From an uncultured Collinsella sp. (GTDB lineage Bacteria > Actinomycetota > Coriobacteriia > Coriobacteriales > Coriobacteriaceae), in NCBI GenBank assembly GCA_900754445.1, contig CAAECW010000029.1, forward strand, positions 1 to 19,112: a stretch of DNA of 19,112 bases. The letters are read 5' to 3'. The notes below the pieces were generated by a model. It saw only the letters and a program-made list of their open reading frames with translations, made no database searches and was not told where the DNA came from. Each line of letters begins with the position of its first letter. Positions within the stretch are counted from its first letter, which is position 1. Positions 14,781 to 19,112 of this stretch are shown piece after piece. A program made the translations under genes and the position numbers.

Positions 14781-15032
14781 CTAATCCTCGGCGGACCAAT
14801 CGAGTCCGAACTCCTTTCGGGCATCCTCTTCGCTCATGACTTCGAGAAGGTCTCCGGGTTGGCAACGAAGGGCGAGGCATAGCTGCTCGAGTGTGTTGAA
14901 GCGAATGCCGCGAATATGCCCTTTTTTAATACGGGACAGGTTCACGGGCGTGGTTCCAATCCTTTCGGCAAGTTCGTTCGAGGAAATCTTTCGCTCGGCC
15001 ATGATCTTGTCGAGGCGAACAATTACGGGCAT
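14781..15032 (-). CDS. XRE/Cro-type HTH regulator (YozG-like)
   Basis: This is an 83-residue DNA-binding protein. The start at 15032 has AAGGAA upstream, overlapping the stop of the preceding gene. The sequence opens MPVIVRLDKIMAERKISSNE and then ELAERIGTTPVNLSRIKKGH, a helix-turn-helix at about 18-40, followed by IRFNTLEQLCLALRCQPGDL. This is the layout of the small YozG-like regulators that pair with DUF2975 membrane proteins, as here. It likely represses its own operon and perhaps the divergent ABC genes through the TTTAACA/TGTTAAA palindrome upstream. The last 18 residues (from MSEEDARK) extend past the usual end, and the stop lies exactly at the junction with the integrase fragment. Confidence 0.85.
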   Translation of the reverse strand: MPVIVRLDKIMAERKISSNELAERIGTTPVNLSRIKKGHIRGIRFNTLEQLCLALRCQPGDLLEVMSEEDARKEFGLDWSAED

Positions 15033-15041
15033 GGCGTTTCC

Positions 15042-15554
15042 TTACGCAATCTCGTCGGAGTCGAGGTACAGCTCTCGGGCGTACAAGAAGAGCTGGGAAA
15101 GCATGAACAGGACGATGCCGAGAACCAGAGAGGTCCAATCGAATGATGAAGCGATCTCTTGGGCGCCGACGGCCCCCTCGCCGCCAAACATCGAAACGGA
15201 GGTTTTGAGTGAGCCGGCGTAGAGGCTGGTGGCAGCTTGAACAACGAAGAGAATGCCGAGCACCTTCAAGCATGTCGCAGACCCTTTCTTGAAGGGGTCT
15301 CCGCTCTTGATCGTCCACACGAGAACGGCGCTGAGGATGGTCGTAGCGATACCGATGACGGCAGGGACCAATGTCGAGATCGCAAGGGCTGGATACGCGG
15401 GGGAGTCTGCAATTACAGGGTTGTCGAGCACTTCGATTGCTGGCTTTAAGGAGAACGCCACTTGTGCGATGGCGGTGGCGCAAAGGGTCGCAGAGGCTAT
15501 CGCACATGCGATGCGGAAGGAATGAAGCTGGGGAGTGCGATTGTCGGAACTCAT
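15042..15554 (-). CDS. DUF2975-type four-helix membrane protein
   Basis: This is a 170-residue integral membrane protein. The ATG at 15554 follows GGAGG (15560-15564) by 5 nt. Four hydrophobic helices lie at about 13-36, 54-82, 94-115 and 139-162. The KSGDPFKKGSATCLKVLGI-type link between helices 2 and 3 resembles the (K/R)xGxPF motif of DUF2975. Such proteins are commonly encoded just before a YozG-type XRE regulator. Their function is not established; a role as a membrane partner that controls the regulator is a common guess. It sits 9 nt before the XRE gene and is probably translationally linked to it. It is divergent from the ABC permease, so the three may form one regulated export module. 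Confidence 0.75.
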   Translation of the reverse strand: MSSDNRTPQLHSFRIACAIASATLCATAIAQVAFSLKPAIEVLDNPVIADSPAYPALAISTLVPAVIGIATTILSAVLVWTIKSGDPFKKGSATCLKVLGILFVVQAATSLYAGSLKTSVSMFGGEGAVGAQEIASSFDWTSLVLGIVLFMLSQLFLYARELYLDSDEIA

Positions 15555-15591
15555 AATAACCTCCGAAGAATTTAAAAAACTCAGGTTACTT

Positions 15592-15626
15592 TTTAACAGT
15601 TTATGTTAAATTGACTTTGCCGGCAA
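15592..15626 (-). promoter_or_regulatory. Promoter and operator of DUF2975-XRE
   Basis: On the minus strand TTGCCG (plus 15621-15626) is followed after 17 nt by TAAACT (plus 15598-15603), a fair sigma-70 promoter. The plus strand reads TTTAACA-GTTTA-TGTTAAA at 15592-15610, a perfect 7-bp palindrome centred on the -10. A second short palindrome, TTGCCGGCAA (15617-15626), covers the -35. Binding of the XRE protein to the -10 palindrome would repress transcription; this is inferred from position. Confidence 0.6.
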
Positions 15627-15633
15627 GTAATAA

Positions 15634-15656
15634 GGGCCGAGCATTTTGTTCGGCCC
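15634..15656 (+). promoter_or_regulatory. Hairpin in the ABC permease leader
   Basis: GGGCCGA at 15634-15640 pairs with TCGGCCC at 15650-15656 around a 9-nt loop. No U-run follows (CTCTGTTCC), so it is not a good terminator. It lies 33 nt before the permease ATG. Its function is unknown. Confidence 0.4.
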
Positions 15657-15689
15657 CTCTGTTCCGACTGGATGAGGTTAAGGTTGGCG

Positions 15690-16043
15690 ATGAATATGCT
15701 CAAAATCTCGAAGGCAATCTTTAGGTCGCTCCTCTCCTCCAGGTCGCTCTGTGTTGCCGTTGTTGCGTTGATGGTTCTTTGTGCTCTGCCCGTCTTCAGG
15801 AGCGCGGCTGGCATCGACGGACGGGTCGAATACCTCGAGTCGGGAATAACCCGTGTTGAGCAGGAATTGTCAGCATCCTATGCGGATGCGCTTGTGAATG
15901 CGGGGGGAGGAGGGTGTCTATACCTCTTCATCAAGCATGCCCGCGCTTCTGTACCCTCTTGCCGCGGGACGTCTTATCTTGGCGCCGCTCTCTCCTCTGC
16001 TTCCGTTTCTGCAGGTATCGGATGGAGCGTACTCCTTTTATGA
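15690..16043 (+). pseudogene. ABC permease N-terminal piece, frameshifted at a G6 run
   Basis: This frame starts at ATG 15690, with AAGG 6 nt upstream, and encodes the natural beginning of the permease: MNMLKISKAIFRSLLSSRSL, then a membrane helix at about 20-40 and a stretch of charged extracellular sequence. At 15902-15907 six consecutive G shift the reading frame. After that the frame gives unrelated sequence and stops at 16041-16043, while the sequence that fits the family continues in the +1 frame. Removing one G would give NAGEEGVY and an uninterrupted 740-residue protein ending at 17913. The cause may be a real mutation, slippage-based phase variation, or a sequencing error in a homopolymer. 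Confidence 0.7.
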
Positions 16044-17913
16044 CGGATCGAAGGAGTACTTGCTATGGGTCGCAACGGCCGTTGCCGTCTCGTTCCTTGC
16101 CGCGCGTCTTAACAAACGTGAAAAGCTCATCATCCAGGCACCGATGGGCGAGCTGGGTAGACTTGTTGCATCGAGCGTATGGGCGAGTGTTTTTGCAATG
16201 CTTGCCGTCCTCGCCATCAATCTTCCAGGGATAATCGCCGCGCTTGTGAAGAATGGCCCGGGCTCGCCGTTCTATCCGATAGGCTACATTCAATATGCGA
16301 CTCCGGTTATCAAACCGGCTTGGCTGGTGTTCGCGCAGACGGCCATCTTGCAATTCTTGGTGGCAGCGTTCATCTCGCTTGTCGTTCACCTTGCCGTGAA
16401 GATTGCCAATAACCCTACGCTTGGAATCGTGTTCGTATGTGCCCTGATGGGGGTGACGATGGTTCCCGGGTATTACGGAAGATCCATCGCTTTACGTGAG
16501 TTCGCCCTGTTGAATCCCCTTACGTATGCGAACACTGAGTTGACCGTCGGCGCCTATAGCCCGTACCCGACAACGCAGATAGTGAATCTGCCTGGACTTT
16601 GCTTCGAGCGTGGCGCGATTGCCCTCGTATGCGCAATCGGGATCGAGGTGCTGGCAATTAGCCTGCTTTGCGTTGCTGGAAAGAGCGGCTGCGCGTGCCC
16701 GATATCCCCGATTTGTCTTGAGAGAGGTTCCTTCACTGCATCGAGAACGGCAACTCGTTCGAGCGCTTGTGCCTCCGCCGTTGCATACGTAAGAACGATG
16801 GGGAAACTGCTCCTGCGTTCTCCTACCCTCGCCGTATGCGCGATTGCAATGTCGACGACGATGCTGGCCCCGGCTCTGGTCGAGATGTTTCCTGACGCTG
16901 ATAACGTTTCCGCTGTTCGGTATAGGGATGGGGAGCTCCGTTCAATAGATCGGTATCTAGAGCAGAACGCTGCGAATATGGACGTCGAGGGCAAAGCGGC
17001 CCTGGAAGACATGCGGGATGCTCTTTCGGGTTTCGTGTACGCGCCTATGCCTGCGGAGGGGTTTCGAAGCCTTGCGACGTACGAGCGCGCTCGAGGTGAG
17101 CTGGGCGCGGCAGATGCGACTCTCCTGCAATCGATCGGAATCGAGCCGGAGACTCCTTCTCGTGCGGAGGCGCGCGCCCTTCTGCTTGAGTCGATCGCGA
17201 GCTTGCCGGACCCCAAGGTTTACGAGTTAAGTACGAAGATGCCCCCATTAATCCTCCTTTCGTATCTCCAGGCAGCGCTTCCCTCCTTATTTTTGCTGTT
17301 GCCCGTGGTTGTCACATCGCTCGCGTGCACCCACCTGCAGTGTCGTTCCCTTCTGGTTCTCCAGATCCCCGCTACAGCGCATGTGCGTTTTCTGACGGCT
17401 GTTGCGCTGGCTCTCCTGCTTGGCTTGGTGCTGCTTTTGGTGTCGATGGTTCCCGCTGTCGTTGTGTCCGTGATTAAGAACGGTGCGGGTGGATCGGAGT
17501 ATCCCGTCGCTCTCATTCGGGCGGGAGCTTCGACAACGTCCACGGTGGGGGAGGCGGTGTTGTGCAGTATTCCGTTGCTGGTCATGGCATACGGCGTGAT
17601 TTCCGTCGTCGCTGCGTTGACAGCAGCGGTTAGCCGCAACCCCGTTGTCACCGGAATGGTTTGCGCGGTTCTCTTGGTGTTGGGTTCGTTGAGCGCTCAT
17701 GTTGAAAGCGTGGGCATGGGCGTCGCGCTGCTGGCTCCATTCGCCTCGTTTGATCCCGCTTCCCAGGTGGGGACGATTGGGTTCCTTGGGCGAGGGACGA
17801 ACGCGATGCCTTTTGGAGAGGTCGTCGGCGCATCGGGCGCTCTGCTGGTGGTCTTGGGCGCCGTATCTCCGTTGATGGTGCGCCTGAGTGTTCCAAAGAT
17901 CGAAAGGGGATGA
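15898..17913 (+). CDS. ABC transporter permease, main frame (self-duplicated, N-terminus shifted)
   Basis: This frame carries most of an ABC-2/antibiotic-export type membrane subunit, about 671 codons from ATG 15898, but that ATG has no ribosome binding site and the true N-terminus lies in the neighbouring frame. It has about a dozen hydrophobic segments in two sets separated by a soluble, presumably extracellular, region at about 330-445. The halves are homologous: LIIQAPMGELGRLV to VKNGPGSPFYPIGYI (77-131) aligns without gaps at offset 409 with LVLQIPATAHVRF to IKNGAGGSEYPVALI. NNP at 171-173 and RNP at 580-582 also fit that offset. Two fused permease units would form the whole channel. Its stop overlaps the upstream signals of the ATPase gene, so the two are co-translated. 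The substrate is unknown; a peptide or antimicrobial is a guess. Confidence 0.75.
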   Translation: MRGEEGVYTSSSSMPALLYPLAAGRLILAPLSPLLPFLQVSDGAYSFYDGSKEYLLWVATAVAVSFLAARLNKREKLIIQAPMGELGRLVASSVWASVFAMLAVLAINLPGIIAALVKNGPGSPFYPIGYIQYATPVIKPAWLVFAQTAILQFLVAAFISLVVHLAVKIANNPTLGIVFVCALMGVTMVPGYYGRSIALREFALLNPLTYANTELTVGAYSPYPTTQIVNLPGLCFERGAIALVCAIGIEVLAISLLCVAGKSGCACPISPICLERGSFTASRTATRSSACASAVAYVRTMGKLLLRSPTLAVCAIAMSTTMLAPALVEMFPDADNVSAVRYRDGELRSIDRYLEQNAANMDVEGKAALEDMRDALSGFVYAPMPAEGFRSLATYERARGELGAADATLLQSIGIEPETPSRAEARALLLESIASLPDPKVYELSTKMPPLILLSYLQAALPSLFLLLPVVVTSLACTHLQCRSLLVLQIPATAHVRFLTAVALALLLGLVLLLVSMVPAVVVSVIKNGAGGSEYPVALIRAGASTTSTVGEAVLCSIPLLVMAYGVISVVAALTAAVSRNPVVTGMVCAVLLVLGSLSAHVESVGMGVALLAPFASFDPASQVGTIGFLGRGTNAMPFGEVVGASGALLVVLGAVSPLMVRLSVPKIERG

Positions 17914-17918
17914 TCTCG

Positions 17919-18659
17919 ATGATTGACCTTCAAACGCTGACGATCTCTTATGGAAAGAAGGTGCTCGTAGATTCGGTGAACGCTGAGTTTGCCCCGGGTA
18001 CGGTCTACGGTCTCGTCGCTCCGAACGGGCATGGAAAGACGACGTTGCTGCGTGCGATGGCAGGTTTGCCGGGTCCTCGCGTGGACGGGAGCATCGTTCT
18101 GGATGAGGTGCAGGGTACGGGTGCGAGAGAGGTCCGTTCTATGATCTTCTATGCACCTGGTGAGGGGACGCTGCTGTATCCCGGATTGCGTGCGGAAGAT
18201 CACCTCAAGATGGTTTGCGATATGTGGCCGCATGCTCGCGATATCGAAGAGATAGTGGAACAAACGCAGATAGGCGAGTTCGCGAAGATGAGGATCCGCA
18301 CTCTGAGCCAGGGCATGAAGCAGCAGCTTACCCTGGCGATTGCGTATGCGACGGGCGCGCGGTACCTTCTATTAGATGAGCCCATGAACGCGCTCGACCC
18401 CAGCAGGGTGGACTTGCATTCCGAGATTCTCAGGAAGCTGGCCGATTCTGGTACGTGCATCATCATGTCATCCCACATCTTGGATTCGGTCGATAGGCTG
18501 TGCGATGAGATTCTGTTTTTGAAGGATGGGAGGCTCATTAGAAGCATTCCGCAAGATGATGCTGCGCCGAAGTCTCCTGGATCCCATTTCGCAAAGCCTG
18601 CCGGACGCGCCGAGGGTGCGCTAAGCACGTATCGGCGACTCTACGAAAAGGGCGGGTAG
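17919..18659 (+). CDS. ABC transporter ATP-binding protein
   Basis: This is a 246-residue nucleotide-binding subunit that powers the adjacent permease. The ATG at 17919 is preferred because GAAAGGGG at 17902-17909 stands 9 nt ahead; an ATG at 17910 overlaps the permease stop but leaves no spacing. Walker A is APNGHGKTTLL at 34-44, with Ala34 in place of the usual first Gly. The signature is LSQGM at 129-133, Walker B LLLDEP at 150-155, the D-loop NALD at 157-160 and the switch His186 in MSSH. The Q-loop region FYAPGEG lacks the standard Gln, as in some ABC-2 relatives. The tail from about 211 is polar and poorly conserved. Overlapping signals indicate translational coupling with the permease. 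Confidence 0.9.
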   Translation: MIDLQTLTISYGKKVLVDSVNAEFAPGTVYGLVAPNGHGKTTLLRAMAGLPGPRVDGSIVLDEVQGTGAREVRSMIFYAPGEGTLLYPGLRAEDHLKMVCDMWPHARDIEEIVEQTQIGEFAKMRIRTLSQGMKQQLTLAIAYATGARYLLLDEPMNALDPSRVDLHSEILRKLADSGTCIIMSSHILDSVDRLCDEILFLKDGRLIRSIPQDDAAPKSPGSHFAKPAGRAEGALSTYRRLYEKGG

Positions 18660-18688
18660 AAATGCAAGTTAAAAATCTATGTGGTCAA

Positions 18689-18694
18689 TATAAT
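18689..18694 (+). promoter_or_regulatory. Consensus -10 before the second permease
   Basis: A perfect TATAAT lies 119 nt before the next gene, in an AT-rich stretch unlike the surrounding GC-rich DNA. The -35 at the right distance (AAGTTA, 18666-18671) is poor, so the promoter would need an activator or be weak. It may let the second permease be expressed apart from the first. Confidence 0.4.
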
Positions 18695-18812
18695 ACCGTT
18701 GAACCCGCATATCGATACCGCTCAGCCATTCGCCTCGCCCCCGTCGCACGTATCTTCATCCGGTCTGTCATTATTAATCTAACGATGCTTTGGGAAATGT
18801 AGGTGCTTCTAA

Positions 18813-19112
18813 ATGTACTGTCGACTTCTTCTCAAACTAATCCTAAGAGACAGGGCCGTATGGATTTGTACGCTCGTTCTCGCTGCAGCCTTCTCCGTCC
18901 CCATTGCGTTCAATTCACCCATCTACGGGCCCTTCTTCATGAAGCAGGGCATGCAGGGCTTTGTCGACGCATTCAATACGCGCGCGCCCCAGGCCAGCGG
19001 CACAGACCTATCGCCAGAGCAGCAAGATGACGCTGAGCTTGCAAGATACGCGAACGCCGCCCTCGCCGCTCAAACCGACGCCGCCTTTCTCGATTCTGCC
19101 GAGAGCTACTAC
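18813..19112 (+). CDS. Second ABC permease, N-terminal part (runs off the window)
   Basis: A frame of 100 codons is open to the window edge from ATG 18813, with AGGTG at 18801-18805 as ribosome binding site and an in-frame TAA directly upstream that fixes the start. It begins MYCRLLLKLILRDRAVWICT, with one membrane helix at about 15-36, then a soluble segment rich in Gln, Ala and Asp. KLILRDRAVWICTLVLAAAF resembles KLLLRSPTLAVCAIAMSTTM, which opens the second half of the large permease, and the helix-then-extracellular-domain order is the same. It is therefore likely a paralogous subunit of the same exporter family, 153 nt after the ATPase. Only the first part is visible, so the family call is tentative. 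Confidence 0.65.
   Translation, partial: MYCRLLLKLILRDRAVWICTLVLAAAFSVPIAFNSPIYGPFFMKQGMQGFVDAFNTRAPQASGTDLSPEQQDDAELARYANAALAAQTDAAFLDSAESYY

Noticed and set aside
15914..16234. Separate 106-codon gene inside the permease
   Set aside because: It is out of frame with the family-like sequence and has no ribosome binding site; the frameshift model explains the region better.

Overview
The window looks like chromosomal DNA from a high-GC actinobacterium of class Coriobacteriia, most likely a Collinsella-type gut bacterium. This is an inference. It rests on the GC-rich codon use, the strong Shine-Dalgarno sequences, and the GGGGAC/CGACTAGTCG-type intergenic repeats, which I recall from that group. 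No rRNA gene, tRNA gene or CRISPR array was seen.

Positions 1-13660 are ordinary core genome. The order is: the 3' end of truA, a degenerate glycosyltransferase-like gene, argR, a convergent class A penicillin-binding protein with a low-complexity Thr/Gly/Pro tail, a divergent U32 Fe-S peptidase-family gene, tyrS, adenine deaminase (ade), two convergent Cof-type HAD phosphatases, and a leftward ACT-domain gene followed by citrate synthase. Several units end in clear hairpins (after argR, pbp, tyrS and gltA). Inverted copies of a palindromic repeat lie on both sides of the first HAD gene and overlap or touch the stop codons of ade, HAD1 and HAD2.

Positions 13661-14054 hold no convincing gene but contain a promoter/operator candidate and GC-rich hairpins. 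From 14055 on the DNA looks accessory. It holds the catalytic half of a tyrosine recombinase, joined in frame to the stop codon of a small XRE regulator. The regulator follows a four-helix DUF2975-type membrane protein. Transcribed divergently is an ABC export module: a large permease whose two halves are homologous to each other, its ATPase, and the start of a second permease that runs off the window.

The large permease is broken by a +1 frameshift at a run of six G. The frameshift leaves an N-terminal piece and a long downstream frame. The XRE/DUF2975 promoter carries a TTTAACA-5-TGTTAAA palindrome over its -10, as expected for autorepression. The most interesting items are the frameshifted self-duplicated permease in this regulator-transporter module, the XRE/integrase chimeric junction, the repeat cluster around the HAD genes, and a HAD1 leader hairpin that covers the ribosome binding site.
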